Positions 24,001-43,900 of a stretch of 64,000 nt of DNA are shown here, in pieces (the stretch's first letter is position 1; every line of letters starts with the position of its first letter). Location of the stretch: the NCBI RefSeq assembly GCF_000004075.3, contig NC_026657.2:30660408-30724407 (forward strand). Reading direction: 5' to 3'. The DNA comes from Cucumis sativus (Eukaryota > Streptophyta > Magnoliopsida > Cucurbitales > Cucurbitaceae). The position numbers were made by a program, and so were the translations under genes. The notes beneath the pieces are model-generated. The model saw only the letters and a list, made by a program, of their open reading frames with translations, had not been told where the DNA came from and ran no database searches.

Positions 24001-26373
24001 TATTTATTTTAAAAAAATTATTGTGTAATATGAATCAAACTTTAATCTAGAAAGAACCAGCCATAATATTGAAGTTTGAATCAACTAAAATTATATTGTG
24101 AGATTTTTTATTTTATTTTAGAGATTCAAATAGTGTATCAATTTATATCACTCGTCCACTTTGTTTACATAAATATAATATATGATAATTATAATTTTTA
24201 TCAATTAACTCCCTAAATTTTCTTAAGCAGTTGAGAAATTTACCCAATTTGAAGGGAAGAGAGTAATTAAAATGGTTATAAATGTAAAAAAGAGTTGGTT
24301 GATATTCTCACAAAAGTCTATAGTAATAGAATTAATATAATAATTAGTCTGTAGTTTGAATATTTTATACACAACATTCAAACTTTACATCTTTGATATA
24401 CTTTGAAAACATCTCAATAAGAAAAATAATACTGAAAGTAACCCTATAAAAACATTGGAAATATCACAAGATGAGGGAGGAAAATATATTAAAAATAGGT
24501 GAAAATTTAAAACACATAACAAAATTATCTTTCAGTATTTACATTCTAAATATAATTATTCAGAAACTAAACCAAGGTTATGTTATGTATTCTTCAAAAT
24601 ATGATAATGTTTTCTGAAAGTACAAATTCAAATATTATTATTTCCATGTTAAATTGTTATTTTTTAATTAAAATAATTTTTTCGTTGTTAAAATAACAAT
24701 AAATTTTTCTTTACGAGTTGTTGTTCTTAAGGCATTATTTTCAAGTGAAAATATGGTATTTAGAAGTAAAATTATCAAATGATATTTGTTTCAGAAAAAA
24801 ACTATAAAATTAAAATTAGCTACAAAATAAGTTGTGATTTTTTTTGTAAAGAATATATATGTAAATAATAAATAGCAACCAAGCACAGTACTTATTTGAA
24901 ATCCAGAAAATAATCGTATTAGTTTTCAAATTCTTATTATTTTCATAATTTTCACACAAAAAATAAACATTACAGATATAGCTATTAGCTTTAAAATAAT
25001 TAGGTATATAGTAACTTTAAAAAAAATATATAAATATAATCAAACAATCAATAATAGAAGTCTATCACTGTTGTGAATATTAATCTATCAACAATAGATT
25101 TATATCGAACTTGTTTGGATTATTAACTTTATAAATACATAAAATTTATATTTTACATTTAAAAACACTTTTTAGTTAATCTCAATAAACTAACTGTTCA
25201 TTTAAACAAGTTGGTAGGATGATATGACATATAACAAATGAAGAATCACATCTTAACTGAGATTGTAAAATGAAGCATTACAAAACTAATCATAACTTCA
25301 ATTATTTAAAATATAGACTTTTCATTTATAAGTGAGTAAGAAACTCAAATCCTCAAATTGTTTTGTGTATATAAAATAAAAAATAACGGTGAATTTAAGA
25401 TGAGATTCATATCTACAACTCTCAAGCGAGTTTAACGGTGTCTCAATTAGTTGAGTTAATTTATTTAAAATAAAAAATAAATTAATTTAATTCAAGAATA
25501 AGTAAATAGATAAATTTAATATATATATATACATATTTTATTAGATATTTGTCATTTGGAAGAGAAATTATAATTATGGTAAGTTTTTTTTTTTTTCTTT
25601 ATGGTACACAATGGTATAGTTGGTGAATAGTAATAACAATGTAGCACAATATACTAGAGATATCGAGAAGCTGATGTATGAAGAACATGGTTTCGTAGCA
25701 TTTATTAATTAAATCACATGGCATTTAATACCTTTTAAAATTTTTAAGCACTTCATTTTGACAATTTTTTTAAATCTAAATTTTATGCTTTTCTTCTCAC
25801 AAATGTTAATACTATGTAACATTAGTAAAGATTCCAAGAGATATTCATATGTAGAAGAGCAAAAAAAACTCATGCAATGCCAATTTTAGATTTTTTTTAA
25901 AAAAAATTATAATACTGTGTAATCAAACTCAATAACTTTTTAAATCTTAATTTTAATTTGTTTAAATTTCCAGTACGTTGCTATATTGATCGATATATCT
26001 CAATATGTAAACATAATCTTTTCTTAAAAATGGATTAAGGATAGAATTTTTTTCAAAGAAAAACAAATTTACTCACATTCTCCCAATCTTAAATTTACGA
26101 TATTATCATTTATTATTAAACCTAAATAGTTCTTAAGCTTTGCGTTGATAGCTAATTTTTTTATAAAAAAACTTCATATATAAAAGTTAAAATTATTTAT
26201 TATTTGATCAATTGAAAAATAAATTAGCAGTAACGTTAATTATATATATTTATTACCCTTTCGCATTCCAACACTCATACTTAACCTATAAATCTTGATG
26301 AGATAAATATGTTAGGATATGAAAATTCTACATCGATGACTGTCATTTCAAAGATTAAATTTCTTGAATTTAT

Positions 26374-26421
<48 letters not shown>

Positions 26422-29349
26422 AGATAGTTATTAATACTTTCAAAGTTCTTTTCTTTAGTCCGTTATAACACATGGCTTCCCTATAAAATGCATTAATTTG
26501 TTAATATAAACTCATGGTTAAAGCTAAGTAAATAATTGTGTTCTACCTTTCAATAGGTTGATTTGAGGCATGCCAAACTCTTTAACTTTTTTGACTTCAT
26601 TTCCTTTTAAAAATTAAATTGTTATATTGAATTTCTTATTTGCTAATTTTGCAATTTTTGTGTGTTTTTTTTTTTATATATATTTTCCCAAGTACCTATT
26701 TTTGTTTAAGTATAATTTTATTGAAATTTTTAGTAACAGCTTCAAATTTTGAATAAAAAGTATATGTTTTAATCCATAAAATTATACTCGTTAATGGTGA
26801 TGGACTAATTTAGGATGGATATGTAATTTATCAGTATTGTTTTATCTCAATTCAAGGTAGGAGAAGGGTTATAAATAACATAACAAATGAAACTATTTAT
26901 AAAGTATAACAAAATTTTTAAGTGGACATTATAGAAATCGATGTATTTTGTTATACTTTGTAAATGTTTTCAATATTTTATTGTTTTTGAAAACGTTCAT
27001 TTTTAAAATTTAAAATATCGAAATTGTGTCTAATCATGTTATTAAACTTTATTAACTTGTCAATATCATTTCTTACACATTTTTATGAGTTCCACGTCAA
27101 CATCGTAAGTATGAATCAACACAATTAATCTTATATCTTTAACAGAAACGTAACAATTCTCTTATGTAGATTAAATGTTTTTGTAGAATAATATTTAATA
27201 CACACATCTAAATTGCTATAGATCCACCTTTTTAATCTATGTGTCTACTTAAGTTTATGCATTTATGGTAGAGATTATTTAGAAGAGTAATGCCTTAAAG
27301 AATACATTTATTGTTCCAAATTTGATGTTGATCTTAAAAGAACTAATTCATTATATTAACAAAACCCAAAAACAGAAAGAAAAATTGGGTAACCAAGTTC
27401 TCAGCCAACTTTTCTCATTAGATTTTAGTACTTTGAAACTCAACTTTTATAATTAGTGAGGAGCACCCAATTTGAGTAATCACATGTTATAAAAAATGAA
27501 ACAAATTGATAATAAAAGAAAGATAAATAAGAAATCTACACACTTGCATGTGCATTAAAGATAAAGATATATGTATATATATATATATATGTTATTGCTT
27601 CTAAAAACACCACAGGGACGATCAGTTAATCACACAAACCAGTAAATATATCATAGTTAAACAAAATATTTGAGTGATATATTGGTGTCACATTTGAATA
27701 CATGGTTTAGACATTTGAATCCCAATTGATACTATTTCATGACTTTTCTTTCGATAATTTTAATTATAGATTTAGTCTCAAGCGTTAGTCCGTAAACAAA
27801 ATGTTTATGTGGGCACACTTCGACACATAGGGTTTGATGTCAAATCTTAAATGCTATTTTCTATAACTTAATCTCTAAATAAAAATATATAACTTCAGTT
27901 TTACCTTTCACATTGTAGTTACATCCGTTGTCAACCATTTTTTTTAACGAAATTGTCGTATATATCCGTGACAATTCTTTTTCCAAATAGGTTATAATCT
28001 AGTTTCTTCCTTTTTTTTTTTTTTTATAAAATATAATCTAAAAGTTACATAATCTTTCTTATGCCATAATTAATAACAGTAGTATAGTAGCAGTAATAAT
28101 AGATATTAAAATGTAACATGGTACGGAGTTATTTTATTTATTCTATAGAGTTATTGAACTATAATGAAATGAGAAAATTTGAATTCCCAACTAAAATAAA
28201 CAGTGGCAAAAAAAAGTGCAATAAATTTTGGTTGATCAATTTTCAAAAAGGAAAAAGACAGCTGTGACAATAAAAAATAATTCCTTTTTGTTTAAAAGAA
28301 AATCCAAACTGCTTTAAAAGATTAAATGAAAATGAAACGTGGACCAATAAGGAAGTTCCAAATGTTGCTTAAAAATTTGTTGGCAGATTTGAACATTGGG
28401 TACCAAAATGTCACGTTTCTCAATTAATATTCTCTGATAACTTATGTGCTCAATAAATACTTTCTATTTTTAATTACTATTTATTACCTATCTTTTCAAA
28501 TATACCTCTCTATATAATATATATTTGCCATTGAGATTATAATTTTGTTTTTATTTGATTCTTCATGTTTTACAAATATCAAATTTGAGTTATTAAAAAC
28601 AAAAATCCAGCTTGATAAAAAAAAAAAAAATCAGTAAAGTAAAATAAATATTAACTCCACTTATAAATATATTATTTGGTGAAGTCGTCATGTGATTGAT
28701 AGTTATCGAAAATAAGAGATTAGTTTGGAAAATCATAATTTAATTTAGTATCTTAAGTATAATTTACCCTAATTTATTATTTTGAAAGATTGTTGTTTTC
28801 ATTATCTTATCTTTCTTCTCATCAAGTTTAATGTGTTGATGTTTATGTTTTTAAAAGCATATATTAAATATTATGGAATAAAACCCTATCTTCATTATTT
28901 TATTTTTATTTAATTAGCTAATTACGAGAGGTGTACACTATTTAATTTATTGACTTCACTTCTTAAAAAAAGAAACATTTTCTTAAGATGTATATATTTT
29001 TAATATTCCTAAACATTCCAAGCAAATCGTTTTCACAAACAGTTGGGTCTTCGTTGAATTCCATGCCCAATTTTTATGTTCAACTCAAACTTTCTTTCTC
29101 CAAACAAAATAAATTAAAAGATTATTATAATTAAAATTAATTGCACGGACATGAAAGCAAACGAGAGTTGATTTATGAACCAATGGTATTGACTATCCGA
29201 AATATTCTCATAAAATTCAACTTGAACTTTAAAAGTTAGGTTGAGGTAAAAGTGGTTGTGATAGACTAATAAATAATTTGTTTTACCAAACGAAGCAAAA
29301 ACATATCATTATTATTTTTTCGTGATCACATGAAGTGTTGCTTGATATA
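24001..29349. other. Gene-poor AT-rich DNA
   Basis: About 5.3 kb without any ORF or exon that I can support. It contains a long TA dinucleotide run at about 26378-26419, a shorter one at about 27574-27590, and homopolymer runs such as T at about 28011-28025. No RNA gene was recognised by eye. Confidence 0.6.
26378..26419. repeat. (TA)n microsatellite
   Basis: About 20 uninterrupted TA dinucleotides. Such runs are length-variable and can form cruciform structures. Confidence 0.95.
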
Positions 29350-29945
29350 TGTTGAGGAAGAAATTTCGACTGATTAAATTCTACCCATCATCGATGGTAA
29401 TTATATTTTTTTATTGAGTTTGGATAATTAAGTTCAAATGATTAGCCAAGTCCAAGTTCAAAAAGCAGATTGATCCAAATTCAGTAAAACAAATTGACCA
29501 AAGCACAAGTTCAAGTCCAACAGACAATAGGTCCAAGTCCAAGTCCACCAAACAAATGAGTCCAAACTCGCCATTTATTTGAACATTTTTAATTTAAATA
29601 ATAATTAGAGTTCTGAATAATTGAATATTCAAATTTCTATAAAACTCTGAAGACATGCAAGTTCGGGTGATGTTTTGTGTTTCATTTTCGATAACTCACA
29701 TTTTCAGGCAAACGTGTTTACAAGTGGTACTTTGGGCCCTCGGATCCAGTGCCCAGTTGGGCCAAATGCAAGCCCAATAAAGGCTCATTAATTTCCACCA
29801 AACAAAATTGACTCTGACTAAGCTCAAGTGAAAGTCTCAAATTAATACTCATTATGGGTCAAAATTGGCAGGCCGTATACAGCCAGTTATACATTTCTCG
29901 ACTTTTGGTTAGATAACACCAAACACAATACCATTCTTTGCAACA
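29350..29945 (+). mobile_element. Putative solo LTR
   Basis: The block begins TGTTGAGGAAGAAATTTCGA and ends CCATTCTTTGCAACA, giving TGTTG...CAACA inverted termini. Internally there is a TATAAAA box near 29638 and an AATAAA polyadenylation-type signal near 29775, in the order expected of U3-R-U5. GC content jumps near 29730-29770. The flanking five bases (ATATA and GAGAC) do not match, so either the ends are wrong or the target duplication has decayed. The repeated CCAAGTCCAAGT words at about 29448-29550 lie inside it. Confidence 0.35.
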
Positions 29946-30404
29946 GAGACAATAACAACAACAACCGTATAAGAATTTGTTCCTCCTCGTTGAATTTTGT
30001 TAAATAATAATATCTTTTTCATTAAAGAAAAATATCGAATATGTTCCCATACTTTACAAGAAAATTCAAAACAAATACTAAACTAAGATCAAACCAAATT
30101 ATACTGCCATCTTTTAATTTTTATTAAATCAAGAAAACAAAATTCCCCCAACAACATGAACCTGGACGTTGATATGTGTGTAAACGCATAAATAAAAGTC
30201 AACAAAATTTTATTCCCCGGTGTTAAACGTGGCAATACAAGATTGGATATCATATTCTTTATTATTAAACATTTGACGATAAATTAAAATAACATTTTCA
30301 TGTAGATAAATATAAAGAGCATTTGCAAAAATGACAAAATAAGTTATAATAATTAAATTCATAGTACACCTATCAAGATGTAAAATGTCACAAATGTCCT
30401 CGAT

Positions 30405-30660
30405 ATTATATATACGTTTGATACACCTTATACACCTAATACTTCTTGATACACCAGATACATTTGATTGATACACTTGATGCACCTGAAACATTACTAA
30501 TATATGTTTGATACACCTAATGCACTACATGTATATTTAGTATTATTCATTTATGCAATTGATTGATTAAATGCATTTGATATACTTGAAGTCCTACTTA
30601 TATACTTGATATACACCTGTAAACTTGGTTCATATACTTGATAATGATACACTGAGTTAC
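30405..30660. repeat. Degenerate minisatellite based on TGATACACCT
   Basis: Short words such as TTGATACACCT, TTATACACCTAAT, TTGATACACC, TTGATACACTTGATGCACCT and TTGATATACACCT recur about every 10-20 bp. The 94 aa minus-strand ORF overlapping it (30210-30494) simply translates this repeat and is not treated as a gene. Confidence 0.75.
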
Positions 30661-31224
30661 ATCATTCATATATTTAATAATACTCTAATGAACTGCATAA
30701 AATTTGAAAAAACAAAAAATCACATAAAAAGTATCTTAACCAACCAATACATATAATATAAGTATATCACAACACTGATATACAAAACCGAGATAAAGTA
30801 AAAAAAAAAATGTAAAAAAAACAAAACAAAATAACTTAGAATAAGATTCAACTCAAAATACACATCAAATAAAGTAAAAAAAAAAAAAAAAAACCACAGA
30901 TGAAGTTGAATTACTCCGATCAACAATCATTATATTTCATATTGCAATTATTGTACTATTGATATTATAAAATTAAGATTAAAACATAAATAATAAATAA
31001 TTTTTATAGTATGAAACTAAACAAATAATCAGGGCTTTAAAAAATTGAAGAATAAATAAATAGTGAGTAAGACATTGAAAAAATGAAGAAAAATAAATCA
31101 TTGGATGGTAGATTATGAATAATAACAAATCTAAGATGAAAAAGTGATAATTTTGCCATATTTACAAAATTATAAAACAATGTACTATAATTGCTATATC
31201 ATATTCTCAAATTAGTATGATGTG

Positions 31225-31410
31225 CAATTTCTCTAAATACAAAGGGTCTGATTGGGGAGGAAAGGGTTATATAACCCTTTATTTGTTTGGGATAACCTTT
31301 CTCCAATTTTCTCAATCCTTTGTTATTCCTTACTCAATCTTCCTTAATTTTCTCGATCCTTCCTTATTTCTTACTCAATCCTTCCTTATTCCTTCCTCAA
31401 TATCTAAGGG
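31225..31410. repeat. Perfect 20-bp palindrome followed by CT-rich degenerate repeats
   Basis: AAAGGGTTATATAACCCTTT at 31261-31280 is its own reverse complement. It is followed by four or five imperfect copies of a unit like TTACTCAATCCTTCCTTATT up to about 31400. The 94 aa plus-strand ORF here is a translation of the repeat. Confidence 0.75.
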
Positions 31411-32012
31411 CCATATTATGTATAGTACATCCCAAATATTCTCCCAAGTCTATTACCTTACATATATGCTACATTTATTATTAAAGATCTTTAGCCATTA
31501 GCTATACATGAATTTAGATATTTACACGTCTTGAATAATATTTAAATGTCTAGGTTAAAATTCATTTATGTTGAAGTGTATTTATTATTATAATTCCTAA
31601 TTATATAGTATGTGAGTAAATATTAATTTAACAGTAGTAAAAGGAGTAAATACAATAATACAAAATGAATTTGACTACGAGAAAGAAATAGTAACGACAA
31701 TAAAAGAATAATTTGAAAAATGTTAATATTATAATTAATTTTGTATATGGTATTAGTTAATATTTTAAGCTATTATAATTCGAACCGTAGCAGTGCATGC
31801 AAAAATAACAAAAAATATTTAAAATAATAAGATCAATGTAAATTTAAAAATCGATAACTCCTTAATAATCCACTATCAAATTTCTCAATATTAGTAATTA
31901 AGTTTAAATATTGGTCAATATAACACATTCAATCACAACTAACATTATAATTTAACAATTTTTTCCTTTTTCACATTGACCATTGCCTTTTTTTTAAGCA
32001 CATTTCACTTAA

Positions 32013-32029
32013 TGACGTAGATGATGACG
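32013..32029 (+). promoter_or_regulatory. as-1-type element (two TGACG motifs, 7-bp spacer)
   Basis: TGACG at 32013-32017 and TGACG at 32025-32029 are in direct orientation with seven bases between them, the same spacing as in the classical as-1 element bound by TGA-class bZIP factors. It lies about 614 bp upstream of the MDHAR start codon; the second motif continues into ACGTGGCA, an ABRE/G-box-like core. Function is inferred from motif structure only. Confidence 0.6.
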
Positions 32030-32143
32030 TGGCAAAGCTGGCTGTTACTTCGAGAAGGATGCAATTTTTCGGACGACGAAATATTGACATTGGTAGCCGC
32101 CGGATGCGGGTCCCCTTTTTTGAAAATGGACTACTTAAAATTT

Positions 32144-32152
32144 GCCACGTGG
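32144..32152. promoter_or_regulatory. G-box (GCCACGTGG)
   Basis: A palindromic CACGTG core at 32146-32151 in the MDHAR upstream region, about 490 bp before the start codon. G-boxes are bound by bZIP and bHLH factors. It lies within a locally GC-richer 250-bp block (32010-32230). Confidence 0.6.
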
Positions 32153-32642
32153 AACAACCCATCTATACCTTTTTTTTTTCCATTATTTTTCTGTCCGGAC
32201 ACCGGACAGCGTGGCGCTGGCGCCCCATATAACAATAAGCTAAAATTTAAAATACCTACCGCATAATTAATTTAAAATACTTTGTATCACTGTTTGTACT
32301 CCTAATCAGAATTCTTATGAATCACTTTAATCAGATAATTAAAATAATATAATTTAGTGTTATAAAATTCAGTCACCCTCCACCTAAAAATGGTTATAGT
32401 AATAGGTTTTGTTTAATTAAGAACTTGTTGGATGTAATATACTACTTTATGGTTAAAAAAATTGTTGTAAGGAAGAAAAGTAATTAGAGATAATTTTATT
32501 TGTCTTAAAAAGAAAAGGCATAATTTATTTATTCTTGGCTTTAAATATTAGCCAATCGCGCCTAAGCGATTCATTTCGTTTTCATTTTTCGCGTCTTTCT
32601 TTTGAAAAGCACAAGCAAAGGATCTTTTTGTACTCACCAACT

Positions 32643-37935
<5,293 letters not shown>

Positions 37936-40900
37936 AAACTTGTTTTAGTAGATTTGTATTTGTCGAAAATGAATTTGAGTTTGCTAAATGCTTGTAATGT
38001 TCATAAATGTTAAGTTTGGTCTTTTGTTTCCTTTTAATCCCAACAGTTTTTACATTTTATTGTGCTGTTATCAATTCTGAGTTGGGTTGCCTTTGCGTTA
38101 CCACACTATGACCTCCTCCAACTTGTCAAATTACATGCGGATTACTTTATGATTTTAGTGTTGTTATTACTAGGAGAAATAAAATACATTTTTTTTTTAT
38201 CAATAGTTGATTTTCTATTGGAATTTGTCATACACTCTGATTCTTTTTTTATTAGTTTATCCTCAACGTATATTTCACTAAAGTCTCATTAGTAAAACTT
38301 TAGACCAATTAGTCTTTGTCTATCTTTTGGTATGTAATATAATCACATCTTTATGTCTCGAATATGTTCGTAAGTTAAAAGTATATACAGTAATTCCCAC
38401 ACTTTTCCTATAAAGTAATGTTCCAATTTTCATCTTTACGTCCTTGAACAAATTAGAAGGGAGATTTGCACTATGTAGCAAAGAAAATTTAGATATTATA
38501 ATCCATATCACCCATTTTTTCATTATGGAAGATATGACAACAAAATAAATAAATATTTAAATCAGGTTAACCTCTCCTTCCCAAATTTCTTTTGGTGAAA
38601 AAATATCTGAATAGTGAGAAATTGAAGCTTGCATAATAAAGGTGCGTTTTTGTTTTTTTATTTTTATGAGATGTGTTTTATTTGTTTTTCTTTTCTTTTT
38701 ATATTTTTAAACTAAAATTACTAAATTACTCTTCTCTGTCACTAAATTTCTTAAATAAAATTGTGGTTAATTTTTGCGTTTTTGTATTTGGTTTACAACT
38801 AAAGCAATATTTTTTATTTTTGTGAAAGTGAAATAGTTTTTTATTTTCTTGCAAATTTTAAAATATTGGATCATGAAATCAATTTTTATTTTATATTTTT
38901 GTGATAAGTGCTAGTGATAAAAAGACAATAGAATCATTAAAATGGAAGTAACCTTGAGAATTTTTTAAAAGAAGAATAATTAAGTATATTATTCTCCATG
39001 TTTTTGTTGTTTATACTTTTATTAGTTTATCAATACAACTGAGATGAGTTGTCCCTATCACCCCCTCCCATTTATAACCCCTTATCCTCAACTCTTTTTA
39101 AACCTCCAATATTCTATATCGAATCATCTAATACATATATGATGTTCAAAGATTCAACAGCCATGTAGTTGTCAGTCCCATATCAACATCATCAAACTCA
39201 TCAAACAACAAAACTTCAAAATTGGGTTTGGGAATAAATTCCATATTCTCATCTCATGAGAATCTATTTTCACTAATTCTTCCTTCCTCGCTTAAACAAA
39301 GACTCTTAGCCTAAAAAAATGAGGTTCATGTGATGATTGATAAGAAAGAGATCTAGCAATAAACTATTGAGGAGCAATAGTTTTGTATATGATTATGATA
39401 ATTGAAAAGAAAGCTGTTGTATTCTATGTTAATTGGGGCACATAGCTATCCCTAAAAGACAAAGAGAAAGGAACAAAAATCCTTGTCATTTGGCCTACAT
39501 AACATGGACACAAAGATAAAGAGACTTTAAAGTCTTTTTCATTGTGACAACTTATGTTAGTGATACAAATGAAAGGACTCACTATTGCCACTTGTACCCC
39601 TTTTTTTTTTTGCTTTTAATTAATTAATTTACTGATTGATTTGGAAATCTTAGATGATGAGATTCATAGAAAACTGCCTATCAAAATATGCCTTTGAGAA
39701 TATAAATTATATACAATGATAACAAACATTTAGAAAAAGATAAGCTATGGGACCTTGAAGAGTAATATTTATGGTGACGGAAACTTTAGTTGAAACATGA
39801 TTGCTAAACTTTTAAGTAAGGTGATTAATGCAAAAAATTGAATTGTATTTCATTTTCTCAAATACTTGTTTAAACAATTGCTTACATATATATATAGAGA
39901 TTATACAAAACATGATATGGATTTTCAACCAAGAAAGTCTTTCATCATCATCATTAAAACTTTATTTTTGCATGTATTGATTTGCATCATGTATTGTGAA
40001 TAAAGTTAGAGCAGCAAAATAGGTCTATTGGTTAACATATGTAATGATGTAATAATGCATTGGTTTATATAAAATATTAATAATTTAGATATAATTTCAC
40101 TTTTTATTTAATTTTATTTGGACTTAAAATTCCAAGGCAAGAGTCAGCTCATAATTAATTAAAAATTTATGAACAATCTCATGGCAGACAAAATAATAAT
40201 AAAAAATAAATAAAACAAACTTTTTGTTGGCTGTGACATGCTTTGATTATTGGGTTTTCTGACCAATTAATAGTAATATGTCAAAATCATAGATGGTGAC
40301 AGTGATTTGGATTATATCGAATATGATATTTTATAAAGTAAATATAGCTATGTTTACTAACTCCTTTTAGTACAACAATTGAATGTAAAATTATATTTTT
40401 AACGATGTGTATGTCAATTTTACTATCAAATGTAACCTTTTTTTGACGTCTACAATACGTTATACCTTTAATTCTTTATTTTTGTTTGTTCCGTCACTCC
40501 TTCGTTAAAAAATGACAATGAAATTCCAACTTCCTATCTCCAATATCATATAAATTATTAAATTGAAAGAAGAAGAAAAACACTAATTTCTAAACCACTT
40601 TTGGTCCCTTTCTCTATCTTTCATCATCTCTCTACTTTAATTATTTACTATATTCATTTTAAAAGTATAAAACTTATCCAATTATCCTTTATATTTAAAA
40701 TTCATAAAAAGAATTTATGCTATTCGCACTATCATGTATTTATATATATAGCACAATAAAACTTGTATTCCTTTAAGATTGAAAGTTTTAATTACCATAT
40801 TGTAGTAAAATTTTTGATTGACCAATATATAATTTTTTAAGATAGAAAATTAATATAATATCTATATTTTAAATATGGTTTTGGGTGATTTCATTGAAAT

Positions 40901-43900
40901 AATTTAGCGTAAAAGAATTAGATGTGGAAATAAAATTTGGAGAAGGGATGGGTTGGTGTTAGCATACATATTTTGAATATGAAAAGTCAAAATCAAATTT
41001 GTTTTAACAAATAAAATCCTACACAAAAGAGACCCATAAAAAGAAAAGTAAAAATGGGGCCAACAAAACAAAGGAATTATGGATTTCTTTTTCCTAAAAC
41101 TAAATGTTGTTAGTCCAAACAAAATCATGATTTGGGTCTGTGTGCAATTTATTTATTTTATTTTATTTAGGATCAAAATCAAGTTGAATTTTCGACAAAT
41201 GAAGATCACAAAAATTTAAAACAAAAAAGGTATGTTCTTCGAAGGTCACATGGAGAAAGAAAAAAGAGAAACAAAAATCTAAAAAAGTCATCTAGAAAGG
41301 ACAAAATCGATGTGTGTCTCTCATTTTTTTTTGAAACCTCAACCTAAATAATTACTTTCAATATATATATATATATCAATGATTAAGATAGTTGATTGTT
41401 AGTCTGTGATTCATAATTATTTTCATTTAGTTTTATAGTTGAAATGTCAAACTAAATAACATTGATTCTTTTGTTTGAATTTTTTCTTAATAATAATATT
41501 TTAGTTATACCAATTCGAGAAGTCTAACCATTTTTATCGGTGTAATTTTATTCTCTAATAAGTTTTTGTTTGACATAGTGTTAAAAAAAAACTTGTTCTT
41601 ATTGCAGCTTAATAAATTAAATTATAAAATGAACGTTTTAAAAAAAATAACAAAATCTATTAAATTCTCTCTAATTTATTTATAGATTTTTACAGTCATT
41701 TCTTTTAAGTAGGACTACGTCTCGAATAATGTTATGATTTATATTTTTTCAGCTCAATAAATTGTCCTTACGAAGATCCCAAACGTTTTCAATTTGATGT
41801 CATCTATAGCACTTTTTTGAATAATTGAATAAGAAGTCACCTTTTTTTAACAATAAAAAGTTTTAGTAAACCCAATAATCATCTATTTTTTATTCTTTAT
41901 TTTTGAAAAACTAAACTTATTAAACTCTAGTTCTATATCTATCGATTTATTGTTTTATGTTGTCAACAATTTAAAAGTTGTATTTTAATTTCAAAACTTC
42001 CGACCACCCTCTTCAAAAACTAAAAATAAAGCCTTAAATATGATAAATATATTTCTAAAAGTAATAGAACAAAACCGATAATTTAAAGAAGTTGTCAACT
42101 AAAAGAAAACAAATTTAAAAGTTGGATATGAAAGTAGAATTTAATAATAAAAGAGTTACGATTCAATTTTAGAACAAACTTCTAATATTATTGTTGACAT
42201 GTGATTTGTCCATGAAATACATACACACAATGTGAGAAAAATGTAGCTTTAATTGGTAGGAGCATGGAGAGACATGTTCATCATTGTTAACATCACTAAG
42301 GAGACCAACTTTATGTACTCTCCGTATACTTTCTAAACATTTGATGTTGCTTTTAAAACATTAAATACAATCCCCCGTCAACAACCCCACGACAAAGATT
42401 ATACAAAAAAAAAAACTGATATGACAATTTGAGTTCAATTTTTCAACATCGACTTTCAAACCTTGTGAAATTTAAACATTAAAGTTTTTAAAAATGGTTT
42501 AAAATTATTTATAAAATTTTATTATATTCAAGCTAATTTTTATAAAGGGAATAAAAATATTAAAACTATTATGAGCAAAATTTATTTGTCAAAGTCTGGA
42601 TTGGTTAGAAGAATATATATTTTTTTTTGTGGGAGTGGTGGTGTGTATAAGATAGAAAGATTATGATCGTTTTATATAGAAAGACGTTTAATGTATTCTT
42701 TGCCTATATTTATTTTATGGAAATGTACGATTTGATAGAAATAGCGAATGTTATCACTAAGAAAGAATATAATTAGAATATGTTAAAAAATCCTCCACTA
42801 TTTGTTCTTTTAATATAAATACAGAAGAGATGGTTAGGTTTTGTAAAGTATATGTTTCTAGACTTCAAATATTAATATCGTTTAGTTAGTAATTTTAAAA
42901 ATATCTTGATATAATCTTCAATTGATTTTTTAATTTAAGTTTGTTTATTTAAAGGCTAATATACTTATTCTCTTCCATTGAGATGTAACAGTATTAAATT
43001 AAATTGAGAAATACAATTTTATTGTAGAAAGCAGATTACGAAATTAATATAAGAAAAAAGAATGACGAAAATTTCCAAAAATTTTCCCCAAAAGAACAAA
43101 CAAATGTGTAATTATTTTTTAAAATAAAGTAAATGGAAACTAAAAAGAAAAAGGGATTTGAAGGTATTGAATGAAATAAATAAAATAAAATAAAAAAGGA
43201 AGACTTTCCCAATGCAAAAAAAGGAGAAAAAGTATGGTCAACAGTCAACGCTCTGCACCCACGTGAGGAGGCTAAATTTAACCTAATCAAATTATACAAT
43301 TTAGTATTTTACCAATGAAACAATAATATAATTTATCATCGTTATTATTATTATTAAATGTGGCAATAAAGTAGATGGTTAGTAGAAGTGTCATGTCACA
43401 CAACACTAACAATTCAATAATGGTGTTTATATATTTGTTTCACACCTCTTCGTTTATTTAATTTCAATAAATGCATAGTTTTGAAGTTGCCACAAACCAT
43501 ATTAAAGTGTGATTAATTATCCAAATAAAAAAAGAAAAAAGATTGTCTACGCAAATTCATGAGATTTAAGTTTGCGAGTCAGTTGTGTAAGGAATGTGTT
43601 AACATACTGTAAAATGATCATCCAATTTTTTCTTTTAAACTAAATTATAGGATTCACAAAACAAAGTTTTTTATTTAGGTATTTTTTAAATGTTCCATGG
43701 TTATCACATCGAAAAAAATAAAACCTAAGCGTGAATTGATAATCGAGATGCAAATAATTAATGAGGTGCCAAATAATTAACTGATCACAATGCCAAATAG
43801 TTAAAAAATGTGTGCTGTTAAATACATGATGCTAATTAATTAATAGACCAAATGGGTGTTGTCAAATAATTAAAACATGTCATGCTAATAATTAAAGCAC

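Noticed and set aside
30720..30926. 68 aa hydrophobic minus-strand ORF
   Set aside because: A translation of oligo-A runs and AT-rich DNA (Phe/Tyr/Leu only); no splice or start context.
31971..32266. ORFs of 63-81 aa on both strands before MDAR
   Set aside because: They overlap the promoter region with as-1 and G-box motifs and show no family similarity.
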